DNA of 64,000 nucleotides from Antedon mediterranea (taxonomy: Eukaryota > Echinodermata > Crinoidea > Comatulida > Antedonidae): NCBI RefSeq assembly GCF_964355755.1, contig NC_092672.1, positions 6,386,001-6,450,000 on the forward strand, written 5' to 3'. A program made the translations under genes and the position numbers. The notes beneath the pieces were generated by a model that had not been told where the DNA came from, did not search any database, and was given only the letters and a program-made list of their open reading frames with translations. Below, piece by piece: positions 1 to 13,300 of this stretch. How positions within the stretch are numbered: position 1 is the stretch's first letter; every line of letters starts with the position of its first letter.

Positions 1-59
1 ATACTGCGGGCACCCAGCCTTCTTTCTCCTTTCACCACCCCAGCCACCATCAACAAACC

Positions 60-1131
60 TTAACTCCTCCCCTGGACAGTTCAAATGTAGTAACTTTTCC
101 TAGTACAATCCAATCATATAGGCTACTTCATTACGCTAGTGTTTTCGCTCCTCCTCCCCCTACAAAAAACACACCCCAGATACACTGGGTGATCTGTTGA
201 AGCCGCTTACAGTACAATTTATATTATTATCACTCCCAACCCATAATCCCTCAGTGGCAGTTTTCAAATGTAGTTTAAAACATTCCAAATACAGTTTCGG
301 TCATGGTGATAGGCCTACATGTACATCCCCACCCCAAACTCCCATCCACTTCCCAGGGATGATTAAATACTTTAAAAGTTTCCAACCACAATTCTGGTGT
401 AAGCAAAATCCCCACTTTCTCCTGAAACCAAACTCCCAAACCCTATCTCCCAACCCCACTCTCCCACAATGTACGTTTTTTCCCTTGGAGGATTGGTGAT
501 GTAGTTGAACACAGTAACAGTAAACAACATGTGTATGTTCACACAGGTATGGATGTCTGTAATGAGGCAATCCAAGAGACCAATAAATAGCTGGATACTT
601 GCTAAATGTGTAATTGAATAGGTGTCATATTGTTTAATGAATAAAATTTGTATATCTATCTATATTTCCCCAAACGCCTTGCTGAGGATAATTCAAATAC
701 TGTAAAACTTTTGTAGTATAATTTTACAATTCGATAGACTACAACCCCGAGCCCTAGCAAAAATGACATCACAAACCACCACACAACCACCCCCCCCCCC
801 CCCCCACCCATTTCACAAAAACCCCAGCAGTCGGGGGAATTTTTTTTTTAATGTAGTTTAAAACCTTCCGGGTACAATTGCCATCATTTTGATACCCCAT
901 ACGTATGGTTACGTGCAGACACAGAAATTTTTAGAACGAACAAACATCGAAAGTGGGGGTTTTGACCACATTTTGGTCCCTAACTTGGATCCTAGGTGGC
1001 GGATGATGTTGAAATATAGCTTAGAACATTCCCGGTACAATTGCGGTCATTTTGATACCCCATATGTAAGATTATGTGCAGTAACAAAATTTTGTATAAC
1101 GAACAAACAGACAAACAAACAAACAGACAAA
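60..1131. repeat. Degenerate dispersed-repeat cluster
   Basis: Several diverged copies of a unit of the form TTCAAATGTAGTTTAAAACC followed by TTCC and GTACAATT occur near 78, 248, 850 and 1012, with further copies near 22476 and 22550. The copies at 850-900 and 1012-1070 share a continuation (TTTTGATACCCCATA). A poly-C run lies at about 788-806 and a CAAA/CAGA simple repeat at 1097-1131. No coding region is supported: short open frames here come from C-rich and simple sequence. Confidence 0.6.
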
Positions 1132-1587
1132 CTCTCTCACTTATAATATAGATAAAGGTTCAGTCGGTTCATTCTATCATTGATGATGATGAGTGCGTGA
1201 GGGAGGAGAAGAGCTGCTGAGTGAGTGAGAGTGGTGGAAGAGAGCAGCAGCAGTACTACTAAAAAAATGTGGGGAGGAGAATGCTGAGTGAGGTTGAATT
1301 GCCGAGGAGAAAGGGTACGGGTAATGGGTGGTGATGTGAGTTAATGTTACCACATGAATGAATGAATGATGGATAGTCGTTGTGACTGGACCACTACTAC
1401 TACATTTGCTTACCAAATTGTGAAACTGATGGTTCCAGTAGCGAGTCAAAGTTGGAGCAGATGATAATTTGGGTTTTAAAAATAAATTTTAAAAACACAA
1501 TTAAATTCTTTTCATAATCTACAGTACTCAATTAATTTTTCAGACTAAGGATTGAATGATACCCACCAAATCTATTCATCAGTTAGA
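1132..1587 (+). other. Region upstream of the SLC35E4-like start
   Basis: This holds the presumed 5' flank of the transporter gene. A good 3' splice site (TTAATTTTTCAG) ends at 1543, and an in-frame TAA lies at 1546-1548. An upstream non-coding exon is therefore possible, with the coding exon starting at 1544 and translation at the ATG at 1588. I could not identify the upstream exon or a core promoter. Confidence 0.4.
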
Positions 1588-2678
1588 ATGTTGCAAGATC
1601 GACTCAAAATATTAACGTTACTTTCAATATGTGGTTGGCTGTTTCTAAGCGTCACACTTGGTAACCTAAACAAATGGATTTTTGCGAACCATAATTTCAA
1701 CTACCCATTATTTTTAACAACGCTACATGTTTTAACAACATACATAGTCATCCATGTTGCTCTTCATAAGACCTCGCTAGGTGTGGCTTACGATGATCAA
1801 TGGAAAAATTTACCCACCGTCCAAGGAAATAAAATTCAAGTATTAAGTGTAATGTTTGCTGCAAGCATTGCCTTAGGAAATGTTGCCATTCAATATCTGT
1901 ATATTTCATTTGCGAAGATGATATTTGCTTTGACGCCACTTACAACTGTTTTGGTTTCGCGATTGCTACTGTGTAAAACTCACAATAACTACACGTATAT
2001 TGCGTTGATACCGATTTGTCTTGGGAGTATTCTGTGCACGTTGGGAGAGGTTAATTTCAGTGCTGTTGGATTCCTTGTTGCCATTCTCTCAACATTTTTG
2101 AGGTCACTCAAATCTCTCCTTCAAGGTACTGTATGTGTAGGCTTTAACTTCTTGTATGTGATAAAAGAATTTCCTGAATATTACTGATCAATAGTTTATT
2201 AAATATTATTACAATGATTAAATAATACATTTTTTTCTCTGTTTCAGGTTTCCTTCTAAAAGAAGAGCGCATAGATTCTGTTCGTCTTCTGTACTACATG
2301 TCGTTACCGAGTCTTGTCCTACTCGTAATGGCAACTGTAGTCTTTGAACATGACATCCTGTTGGACTTAAACCTATACACTAACATCCAACTCTGGTCGT
2401 TGATCATATGTAGTTGCTTCTGTGCTGTTGGTTACAATATGATGAACTTTATTGTAACTTACTTCACGTGTCCTATTACGTTACAAGTTCTCGGTAACGT
2501 TAGCATTGTTTTAAGTGTACTTGTTTCGGTGTTTATCTTTAATAATGAGGTTTCTATTTCCAGTTGGATCGGAATGAGTGGGATAATGCTTGGGACCGTT
2601 CTGTACCACAAAGTAGACTGGATTAGTACTAGCTTAGAGTGGGCTCTAAGTCGTGGTCAACCGAAGAAGGAACGATGA
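1588..2678 (+). CDS. SLC35E4: Solute carrier family 35 member E4-like transporter, two coding exons
   Basis: Exons 1588-2125 and 2248-2678 join in phase (donor CAAG|GTACTG, acceptor GTTTCAG|GT) to give 322 residues; human SLC35E4 has about 350. The protein is a multi-spanning membrane protein of the triose-phosphate/nucleotide-sugar transporter (EamA-like) superfamily, with roughly ten hydrophobic segments. Features recalled from SLC35E4 are an early LNKWIF motif (residues 27-32), a PLFLTTLHVL stretch, a GN motif before the fourth segment, the junction motif LLKEER-DSVRLLYYMSLPS, and LGN in segment eight. The short charged tail ends GQPKKER. The substrate is unknown for this subfamily; members usually sit in Golgi or ER membranes. 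An in-frame stop at 1546 and no earlier ATG favour the start at 1588. SLC35E3 fits less well. An extra 5' coding exon cannot be excluded. Confidence 0.87.
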
Positions 2679-3170
2679 TAGAGTAGTAACTGGGTTGAAT
2701 TGTGGATGACACACACACTAACTTTGAGTTACTTACTTAGTCTGGGACATACCCAAACATAGATTCCTCCATAACTTCCTATCTGCCATTGTGACAGCCA
2801 GTTCATCTCGCTGCCAACCAGTATTATACTAGTATAATATTGTCCTAATCATGAATAACATTAATATTTTAAAATGTATAGTTGCTCTGTTTAAATGGTG
2901 TATTTTTAAAGTAATGGCAGAATTGTTTATGATAACTAACTGTTACAGTATATTTCTTTTCAGGGTACGGCCGGCCTTTCTTGGCAATTCTTGTAATGTA
3001 TAGCAGTATTTATTTTAAAGCAATTTTGAATTATATGAGGTATAGTTCTGTGTGCAATAAGCATTTCATTTAGTAGAATGTTTTATTTATCAGGAATGTT
3101 TTTATTATGCTGAATAATTGTATTTGTTTCTGCAATATACTTTATTTTAACTTTGTCAATATTGAATCTA

Positions 3171-3176
3171 AATAAA
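3171..3176 (+). promoter_or_regulatory. Poly(A) signal of the SLC35E4-like gene
   Basis: AATAAA about 0.5 kb after the stop codon, followed by AT-rich sequence. It is the first canonical hexamer at a plausible 3' UTR distance, giving a 3' UTR of about 500 bases. Confidence 0.6.
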
Positions 3177-3372
3177 AAATTCTTTTAAATAATAATACAT
3201 GTGTTATTTTATTCAGTACTGGTGTACAATAACGGTATAGAATAGCAAATAAATGATATGTAAAATCTATGGGCTTTCAATGTGTAATTTTATTTGCATT
3301 GAAATCAAAAGGTATTTAATGACAGCAGTGCCAGATGGTTCAAGAAAGTCAGTTTAAAGCTACATTCGCACT

Positions 3373-3518
3373 TTAAGCTCTGTCTACACTATCAAAAATG
3401 TGATGTGCCCAAATATGGTAATGATATGTCTAAATATGGTAGTGATATGAAATCAATATGTCCATATATGGGCACGTTTTTTTGCAACATAAAGTTTGAT
3501 AGTGTAGACAGAGCTTAA
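3373..3518. mobile_element. MITE family A copy 1 (palindromic, about 146 bp)
   Basis: Starts TTAAGCTCTGTCTACACTAT and ends with the reverse complement (GATAGTGTAGACAGAGCTTAA). Internally it carries two direct copies of an AAATATGGTA-GTGATATG unit and a matching arm with CATATATGGGCAC. It is non-coding. Eleven further copies occur in the window, so this is a miniature inverted-repeat element. The transposase superfamily is not identified. Confidence 0.85.
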
Positions 3519-4730
3519 GTAATGGAAAATCATCTAGAATAGAAAGAACAATTTAGAATTCAATGGCTACGGATAGAGGATGTGCAAAGATATGTATGCA
3601 TGGCAGTAGTAAAAAGTAGTAAAGTAAAGCAGTTGTCTGTGGGTTAGCCTCTCCCAAATTAGTTGAAATACATTTTAAGCTTTGACCCAATTCATTCCAG
3701 ACTGTGCTTGTACTGTTTTAATTTGTAAATTTCACATGATGGTACGGTAGTTGTAATGAAAAATCAACATTTTCAATATAAATAAGATGGCAAACTTATT
3801 TTTAATCAAATGAAACAAACATCAATTTTCATTGAAAGGGCTTTTATTCTCAACATACACTTTCCTTACCATACATCAATTTTCCATGCAACCAGTGTTC
3901 ATTAGACCATAGGTTACAAACATAAGCCAGCATATTATTGAGTTTTTTTTGTACACTGTATACAGAATTGTATGAAGAAGAACAAAACACAGTTTTAACC
4001 TGCTGAACAGTTACAGCGCTTTTTTGACATGGTTGAGTAGGTTGGGTAGTATGCATGAGTAAGTTTGGTTATGCATGAGTTAATTCGGTTATGCATGAGT
4101 AAGTTTTCCATGCTTGAGTGGTTTGTATAACATAAATTATGTTTCTAAACAATTCTGTATGCAGTGAATAATATCTCTTGTGACTGGATGTAGGTACTTA
4201 CACTGTTTTACACTATAAAGTGTTATTACTAAACATTATTTTTCAATACATAGTTTCAATATAACACTGTCTGGTCAGTCATTTGATCTATTTCCAACAA
4301 TTCCGTCCATTAAATAGGGTTTATTGAAAAAAAAATATAATATAATTATGGAGTTGCTTAACTGGTATAACCAACAATAACATTCTATCTGTAAAGTTTG
4401 TGGGACACCCGTGTATATCAGGTAGAAGGTCTGTTTTTTTTCTCAAGCCTTATTTCCTATTAAAAAAAATTACATGGTGTACCACAAACTGAACATTTAC
4501 TATGGTAGTGATTATTTTTGCCATGAAAACTGTCATAAAGTTTCTTTTCAAAATAACATGTTTGGCAGAAATATCTTTTTACAATGACTGACCTAAGTTT
4601 TGCTATTTCAGTACAGTAATATCTTTTCATTTTCATTTTAAAATATTCAGGTTTATAGTCTCAACAAAATCATAGGCCTAAATAAAATATAAAACGTTTG
4701 ACATGGTTTTGTGTCAACAATATAATTAAT

Positions 4731-4820
4731 CAATGTTTAGTTCATCAATGTTTAGTTCATCAATGTTTAGTTCATCAATGTTTAGTTCATCAATGTTTAG
4801 TTCATCAATGTTTAGTTCAT
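4731..4820. repeat. 15-bp tandem repeat, six perfect copies
   Basis: CAATGTTTAGTTCAT repeated six times without visible change, which suggests recent expansion. Its length is a multiple of three, so it keeps a spurious short frame open. Confidence 0.95.
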
Positions 4821-5412
4821 TATGCAGCTCAATGGGGAGCATATTATATCATGTCGAAATCATTCTGATAAAACACATAAAGAATTCCGAATTCATTGTT
4901 AAATGTCAACAATAAATTAAATCAATAGAAATTAGATTGATTTTTATTTTTTTTCAGTCACAATGTAGGCCTATATTTCTGAAGGAAGTAAAGTGAATTT
5001 GCACCATGGAATTTTGCATATTATGCAATTAAAACACATTTTAAAAACACAGTTTAAGTAGTTTATAGTTAATACGGTCAACTCTCCTACAACCAGACAC
5101 TCTTGAGTGAAAGTGGCGGAAAAGTTGTTTTTAGAAGAAATTTTAAATGCTAAGATGTTTAACTTTTGGAGTTTTCAGAGACCGGACTACTAAGTTCACT
5201 TTTTAATGTTCTGTCATTATTAGAGAGGTAACAGATTCACGTACACATAGAATGGTTGCAGCTTGTAGTAAAATGTATAATAACAATGTTAAGTACTACA
5301 GAATTAACACATCTCCTTTTGGTAGCATATATTAGCAATATGTTGGTCTTATAAATATTATTATTCATAATTCAGAAACTTTTAAGCTTATCCACAAAAT
5401 AGTGTTGGTCTA

Positions 5413-5576
5413 TACAGTTGACCCTTCCCAATACCAGGCCCTATGATAACCAGAAATTCTCCAAAAAAACAGACATTTCTCAAACGGTCCCAACATTTTT
5501 TACCATTAAAAACACACTCGGATTATTAGAAAACCAGTCGGTCTAAGGGTTTCCGGTATTGGGAGAGCTGACTGTA
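5413..5576. mobile_element. Small TIR element (Tc1/mariner-like ends, TA flanks)
   Basis: The left end TACAGTTGACCCTTCCCAAT is matched by an inverted right end (ATTGGGAGAGCTGACTGTA). About 164 bp, no coding capacity. The TA at both borders is compatible with a TA target duplication. A more diverged relative may lie near 5068-5180. Confidence 0.6.
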
Positions 5577-6453
5577 TTTAGAATTAGTAATAAGAGTCTG
5601 TTTAAACATGTAAACATAATACCTTATATAGCCATTGTTATAATAACTACACCATTTAAAATTGTTTATAGACACTCTAATTTAAGATCATTGATTGAAG
5701 TATACATTTTTTTTACTACTGTATATCAATTTACTTTAGAAAGAAACACTGTTTTTACTTTCTAGGAGAAATAGTAACACATTATTTTGTGAAAACGTAT
5801 ATTTCATGCTGTTCATTTCAGTGTTATTGCATTTACTGTAATCAATATTTTAAAATTGCAGCTTATTTTGACTATTTTTTTGATAACTGAATATGAAATA
5901 TACTTTGTATGTTGTATAATGGGCAAAAATACTGTATTCTAAACACATAAATACAATTGTTAAAACCGTTACGGACTGTATTGCAACTTTCATTCAAGGA
6001 ATATATTACCTCTAGAAAAACTCAAGTGCAATACCGCCCTTTATCAAGTTTTAAAAACAATTTTGTATCGTCTCAGAGAGAATGTCAGGATTTACGTACA
6101 CGGTGTTATCACATTATTTAAATACATATTCTTCAACATGCAAATCTTTCAAGTTTGTATATTGCTTAGGTTGTATAAAGAACTATAGTACATATTTCAT
6201 CAAACTAGGTGCAGTGTCTCATACTGATGGCATTTGCATACAATCATTTTTTTCTTTTTAATATCTTTCTTCTTTTACTAATTTGTTAAAAATTATTTTG
6301 TCTATTTTTAATGCCCTTTATTTGATTAAAGTTTAAATTTGATACTATAATACACTTTTTGAATCATAAGCACTATAGTCAATACTAAACCAAAAATACT
6401 ACCATCAAACTTGTGAACCATGAAGGGAGCTAACATATCACCATCAAGAGATC

Positions 6454-6761
6454 TAAAGCTGTCAACACTATCAAAGTTTATGTGACATAAAAAAGTGATG
6501 TGCCCATATATGGACATTATGACATCATACCACTACCATATTTAGGCATATCACTACCAGGTGACCGGTTAAGAACAATTTCAAAATTTTTATTTTGTTG
6601 GGATAATATTCTGTAAGTTGGAATATATCGGTCTTCCACAAATATGTTGATATACCTAAATATGGTAGTGATATGCCTAAATATGGTAGTGATATGATAT
6701 GATGTCATAATGTCCATATATGGGCACATCACTTTTTTATGTCGCATAACATTTGATAGTA
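6454..6761. mobile_element. MITE family A copy 2, interrupted
   Basis: Two family A arms (TAAAGCTGTCAACACTATC on the left, TTTGATAGT on the right) are separated by about 110 bp of unrelated sequence (near 6550-6650). The arms still carry the GTGATATG and CATATATGGGCAC blocks. This is a copy with an internal insertion, or two overlapping copies. Confidence 0.75.
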
Positions 6762-9700
6762 CCTCTCCTGTTGATTTGATAGTTAACACCTATGATCATT
6801 ATCAAGTTGCAAGTAAAATACGGCATTCTATTTATTAAAAGAGAAATTGTCACTTTTTACAAAGACTCTCTTTACAGCAAATATACTACGAGAAAAAAAA
6901 GCTTTCTGGCAAGTGATTAATTGGATAATGTTTAGCATTTGTAAACAAAAATATGTAAAAAAATTCAACAAAAAAAAACTGTTTCATATTGACAAATTTA
7001 TAGAATAAAGGTCCCCCTCAAGAACTTAAAATGACAATAACCACAAAAAAACCAAAACTGTTTATGTAACATAATACATTAAAATCATACTATATCATTT
7101 GAATCATTATTTGAGTTCCAAATCTTGATATAGAAAAAAAATATTTTGAAATACATACTAATGGCTAACTTTAAAGAATTTTATGTTTCTTTATTTTTTT
7201 AAGCTGACTTGGGAAAAAAAATGATTTGAAGATATTGGTCCAACATGATGCAGGGTAGTGAGATCGAGTTTAGAGGTTGAAGGTAACTCTATTTAAATGC
7301 CCTACACAAAGGTGGATGAATAACCAGCGTAAAAAACAACCATAATTAAAATAACACATGCTATTTACGAGTTTTGACATCCTATGCTGTGCAAGTGAAA
7401 TTAAGAATGGTCGCTATTGCAAAAATACAAAGAGCGTCCTCTAGAGAGAATCGGGTGCAATAAAAAAAAATAAAGAGATTTATTAATAAAATGGATTTTG
7501 AGTAAAATACAGAATAATCTGTCAAATAATAAATATTTTTTTTTTAGTTTTATATTTATGCTCAGACACTCACCTAAGGACTCTCTCACCTAAAAGGAAT
7601 TAGCTTATTAAACCCCTTCTGTACTTTACCAAGATAGCTCTCATTAGCAGACAATGGTAGACCCACAACAAGTACCTCTGCAAACTTTTCCATGCAAGTT
7701 TCGGCTACCCCAATTAATCCATCACACACATATAAAGGAGAAAACAAAACCAGAAGATAAATCACACGATATAATAGAAAATACTGTAATTTCTCGATTT
7801 AGAGTACAGATCAAGGAATATTTACCCTCAATTTGAAAGAGAGAAAACCCATGTCCAGCAGCAATTACACACACCAACGTGGTTCATACATCCACACACA
7901 AATAAGACAACTTTAAAATTGTTAAGAGAATAGTTCAGTAACACCTATACTATTATTTAAAAAGAAATTAGTGTACAATCATATTATAGATTATAGATAA
8001 ACTCGTCGTTTTGTGAGAAAGATGATTGTTTAATATAATTAACTTATAGATAAACTTTGACTCATCATTTTGTGAGTGAGCTAGCGTTTTGAAATTGAAT
8101 GAACAAAATCACAATCTCTATAATCTAAACAATACAATTGTTTTAATTGTTTGCATTTTAAAACAAAATGACGTACCAGATTATGTTGAAATTATACACA
8201 CATAGATACAAGACACAACAAGGGGAGGGGTCAGAGGAAATTGGAAGGGGGTGGGGGATGTTGGTCAGAGAATTCAGGGTTAAAAAATACCTACTTTTAA
8301 GTGTTATACAACAATTGAGAAGACATTCAACACATTTGCGAAGTCTTCTATGACAATAATGCAAAACTGACAACATTTGACATACTGTATTATTTATGAA
8401 ATCTTTGGTTAATATCTTTTTAAATTACATTAACAAAATCTAACAGTAACTATATAAATTTTATTAAAAATATCAAAAGAAAACCAATAACAAAAATAAT
8501 AATATTTCTATTATATACCATAATGAACACACAACATCTTTATACCCGTAAAATGTTTTTTTCAAACGGAAGGACGAACTAGAATACTTCTGAATTTAAT
8601 TGAGCTGATACAAATCGCAAAATTAAAGAGGAACATTTTCAGACTAGAAATTAAATTCTTTGTAGCATGTTTAAATTTCAATATAAAGAGTTTATTTAAA
8701 TGATTTAAATTATAAAAATACCTACATTTATTATTATTTTCTTTCAATTACATTATTAGGAAACATGATTCAGAAAGAACATATCATATTATTAGTATAT
8801 TATCTGAATTCAGAAAAAAATAATAATTCCAAAATTGAATATAAAAACAAAATCTGTTGAATTTATTTATTTTGTAAGAGAAAACATATTGAATAGTACT
8901 GTTAAATGTTTTATTTCAAACTTAAATCAATTAAAACAATAAAAAGCATATTGTTTCATCTATTGTTGGTACTTATTAGACATGGCTCATAAATGTAGAT
9001 TTTCAATATATTAGTAGTAATATTTTCCCATCATAATTGGTAAATGCAGAAGAGAATGGTAAAAGAGCATGGTGGCACTATACAAGTGAAAACATTGGTC
9101 CGTTCACTAGCGACATAAATCAACAATTCTCGCACACACTCATAATTAAAATATAAAATCATCCATCTTACTTCATCATCACACATTTGTTAAGTATTTA
9201 CAAGCATAGGTCAAAGTTCAACAGCATTTTACTACAGATCAGTGTTTTCACTTATACCATACCTCGATGCTCATTGTTTAATTTGTTCAACAGTGTGTAA
9301 AGATTATTTTCCTTTTAGTTTCCTTTTTAAAGCCATTTTTTTATTTTTTTTAAAGTTATTGTTATGAACCACTATCTTCAGCAAATAAATTATGATTTAG
9401 AAAATATTGGAACAACACTGTAAATCCACAATCAGGTTTCTATAGTTCTAAGTTTCCTTTGTTTTTTGAAAGTTACAAACTGATTAAGAAATTTTAGAAG
9501 AATTTTTAAAAAGCCTACCTAAGTTAGTGAAAAATAAATTTCAATAAAAGATGGTACATCCTAAAAAGATTAATAATAAAACAAACTAAAAATCTAAATT
9601 TGATAGAGAATTTACGATTTTTATTGTAAATAATTTGTAGTTATGTGAAAGCTTATTCGAGCACCCCATAAATCACTGTTTTAAACCCAAATACGGAAAT

Positions 9701-10394
9701 AAAAACTCACACAATTCTTACCATGATGAAAAATAAACAAACACAAATTAGCTATTTGGTGATTGGAAGCCCAAAATCTAAGCACATCGTATTTGGAATG
9801 TTTTTAACTTCTTGCTTTCATGATTTAAAAAAAAAAAAAAAATTTTGAATAAAAAAATCCAAAATAACAAAATATTCATAAATATTCAAAAAAAGTAATT
9901 AAAAATGTAAATAAAATGTATTTATACACACAGCACAAAGGTAAGACACCTTCACATACACAATTTTGGTATATTTTTAATTTGTAAGTGGAACTATTAA
10001 AAACAAAAATAAATATCCGACATTTAATAAACGGTGTGGGTTAATGGAAGTATGTCCAACTTGTAAGTAGGTATGATTAAACCCTGAATTCTCAAAACAT
10101 TTAAAAATACGTTTACAACATAAAACATACATAAAATATAAAACTCTAATTTCAACATTTCTTTAATTTTGTTGCAAACAAAGTATTGTATCGCTAGAAA
10201 TCATAGAGATTGTGACAAAAATGAGTGATAAGGGATTATGCATTTCGAAAACAGAATCGAATGAAAATCAGAAAAATAATTGGAAAATATCAAACAAGTA
10301 TGATATAAGAGGTAAACAAAAATGAATATTCATTATGCTTCATAAATATTCATAATTATTTAAATAGTATAGGTGTTTAGCTAGCAGCTGACTA

Positions 10395-13300
10395 TTAGCT
10401 GTCCTTGGTAATGCCAATTTCTCTCGTCATAGCTAACATTGCACGAATCTTCTCTCTTAATTTCTGTAAAGATATTTTTATAAAAGACAATAATTCACTA
10501 ATATAATTAGTAAGAAATATGAATTCATCATTATTTTTCCCTGTTTCACAATCCATATCTCACCAGAACCATAGAGGCATATTTTATGAGAATGTGAAAT
10601 CCATTTCAATACCGTTGTTTGTTATTATACAGATATTGCCTGCTTAGAGGTAAAATATAAGATTTGACATCCTCGAGGGAATGATATTTTGGGAGGAAAT
10701 ATATATTTAACTATAAGGCAACAATGGAACTGTATAGCTTGAACAGTAAAACAAATGTGATTTGAATACTAAATAGTAATAATGTATCTCCACATATGCC
10801 ATTCATTCATGTCCAGTATCATAGGCAAGTTTTGTGATACAGCGTCACATATGTTAAGGTAGGCTTATGACCTGTGATACATATGTGACACTGTATCACA
10901 AAGCTTGCCTATGATACTGTACAGATTATAGATACAGATACAAATTTAAACTTACATTAGTCTTGTCTGATTTATCAGATTGGGTGCTCGTTTCTGAACT
11001 GCTAAAGAAAAAATATATATAATTCATTTAGATGGTTAATACAGTGAACATCCAGATATCTATATTTGTCTACAGATAATTTAACAAAATTCTGAAAAAC
11101 AAAAACTCACAAAATCAGAATTTTTTCCTAGGCCCAAAAGGAGCCAAATTCCCTTTTTAAACCATTAAAAACATTCAAATTGCCAGGATTTCTGGGAAAC
11201 CAAACTTACCTAGATGTTTGAGTGGGTGGTGGAGGGGATGGGGGAGTGTAACTCTTTACTGGTTGTACTTGCGGCATAACGGGAGGTATATGTTTTATCG
11301 TCATTGTAGTAAATGTTGGTGGCTTGACCGCTGCACTAGTCTGTGTACTAAATGCTTGTGGCTTGACCATTGTATTAGTCTGTGTACTAAATGTTGGTGG
11401 CTTGACCGTTGTACTAGCCTGTGTACTAAACATTGGTGATTTTGATCTACAAAGTAAAAAATGTACATCATCAAAAGTTTTTCATATTTCAAAGATTACA
11501 GGACATATAGATTATTATTTTATACATTTTGTTATTGTATATTAATAATTATGAAAGCAGCCAAACATAGCAAGCATCCTTCAATCAAGAATAATTATCT
11601 TTAACAAAATTGCGATATACCCAAATATGGTAGTGATATTCCTAAATATGGTAGTGATATGACATCATCATGTCCATATATGGACACATCACATTTTTTT
11701 GTCACATAAAGTTTGATAGTGTAAACAGAGCTTTAGATCGTTGTTTAAAACCGACTATCTATGACTACATTACGTAGCACTTTATTATCGTTATTTTGTA
11801 TATATTTTAATAAAATCATTATTTCATACTATACCTTGACTTAGATTTACTACAAACTGAACTGCCCACACTACCAGATCGCCGAAAAGGAGCTATTTTT
11901 GGGGGTGAAGGAGAGCGAGATGGATGCTTTATTTTATCTTTCTTGGTGTACCTAATAAAATGTATTAAAGATGGTAATTGGCAATGCTAAAATACGAGAT
12001 GGAAAATTGGGTATAATATATTAACAATGGGGCATATGTAAATAATGACAACAATATTAAATGTTTGGTGTAGAATAAACATTAAATTTAAATGTTTATT
12101 TAATTTAATTTTAATTCAAATTCCTTGTTTTATTATGCTAATTACTTCCTTATTTACATACAACCTGTCCTATTGGTATATAAGCACTCTAGGCGTTGTT
12201 TACTGTTCTGATGATGAGAATAGTTTCTCGAAACATGTTACATTGACATTTTAAGGCAATTTGCCTTTTTATTAAATGCCTCATTATTGTCATCCTAACT
12301 CGAAAGTTTGGTGGTATTATTCAAAATTTAAATGTATTTATAACTGACAGCAAACTTGGATTACACCCTCTATGGACCACATAGTCAGCAGTACATTGTC
12401 TACACAAAATAAAGGAGTAGATGAAACAGTACACTGGGTTAACCAACACCACTCCCTCTTCCCTATTTTCCCAAAGATGTACACGGTGCAAACAAGTCAG
12501 ACGTGTACACAGGACATCCAGGAAATCCAAGTCCTTATCCGAGAAGGGCACCAACTTAACCTCTTGACCAGGCTACATATAATAGATAGTTTAAAAAAAA
12601 TGTTTTTGCCAAAGTGCATCAGCCGTCTCAACAATGATTACTTTAAAAACAATGATAATAAACTTTGCATCCACAAGAATTGTCTGTCTATTATGATTTT
12701 ATAAGATAAAAACAATGATGAGGCACTTTCACCATACCCCAATTACCTCCCAACGAACTGGTCATTACCGATCTTAACTGGAACAATGTAGTATTAACTT
12801 TGTTTTAGCATTCCCACAGTTTACTAAATCAATAAGGAAAACCATTGACAGGAGAAACATGTATATGTCAACACGTAAAACAATTCACCATGAACAAGTA
12901 GGTCATTTGGAGGTCAGCGAATCATAACAGTAAGTAAATTAGATTTTCCGCAATGTTCAACTTGGTTTGACAGTTGAGATTTAACAAGTTTTGCATGTGA
13001 GTTGCAAAAAAAAGTATAGTCTTTTTGCTTCCTTTGGTAAAAATTGATAGAAAGGAGAGGTGGGATGGGGTGGAAGTGAGGGTAAAATGACACTATCAAT
13101 CAAATTCTCTCTCTTATCTATTTATTTAATAAAAAGGTTATTGGAGTATGATACCAAGGATTTTATAAATTTTATGTTTTATGGTTACAGAAAGAGATAG
13201 ATGTTTTTAACCGTGTTTACTTATAAAACAAGATTGTCTGGTCTTTCAAGAGTTTAATAAATAGAAAAAAAAATCCCTTGTTTTGTATACATTTTGACAG

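Larger units (their letters stand above)
3190..10394. other. Intergenic AT-rich region between convergent genes
   Basis: No gene is supported here. The region contains two copies of the common palindromic MITE (3373, 6454), a six-copy 15-bp tandem repeat (4731), a second small TIR element (5413) and many A/T runs. The right-hand part (toward 10394) must include the SFSWAP 3' UTR on the minus strand. Several minus-strand AATAAA hexamers (plus-strand TTTATT, for example near 8861, 7481 and 6315) could serve as its poly(A) signal; I cannot choose among them. Confidence 0.6.

Noticed and set aside
197-575. Overlapping 67-100 codon frames at the left edge
   Set aside because: They arise in C-rich degenerate repeat sequence, with no homology or splice context.
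1552-1587. Upstream extension of the SLC35E4-like frame from a TTG
   Set aside because: No ATG in this stretch and an in-frame TAA at 1546; the first ATG is at 1588.
4731-4820. CRISPR-like regular repeat
   Set aside because: Direct 15-bp tandem repeat without spacers, in eukaryotic DNA.
12321-12704. Overlapping frames of 77 and 110 codons on opposite strands
   Set aside because: Within SFSWAP intron 12, no recognisable domain; one may be decayed retroelement sequence but nothing specific can be shown.
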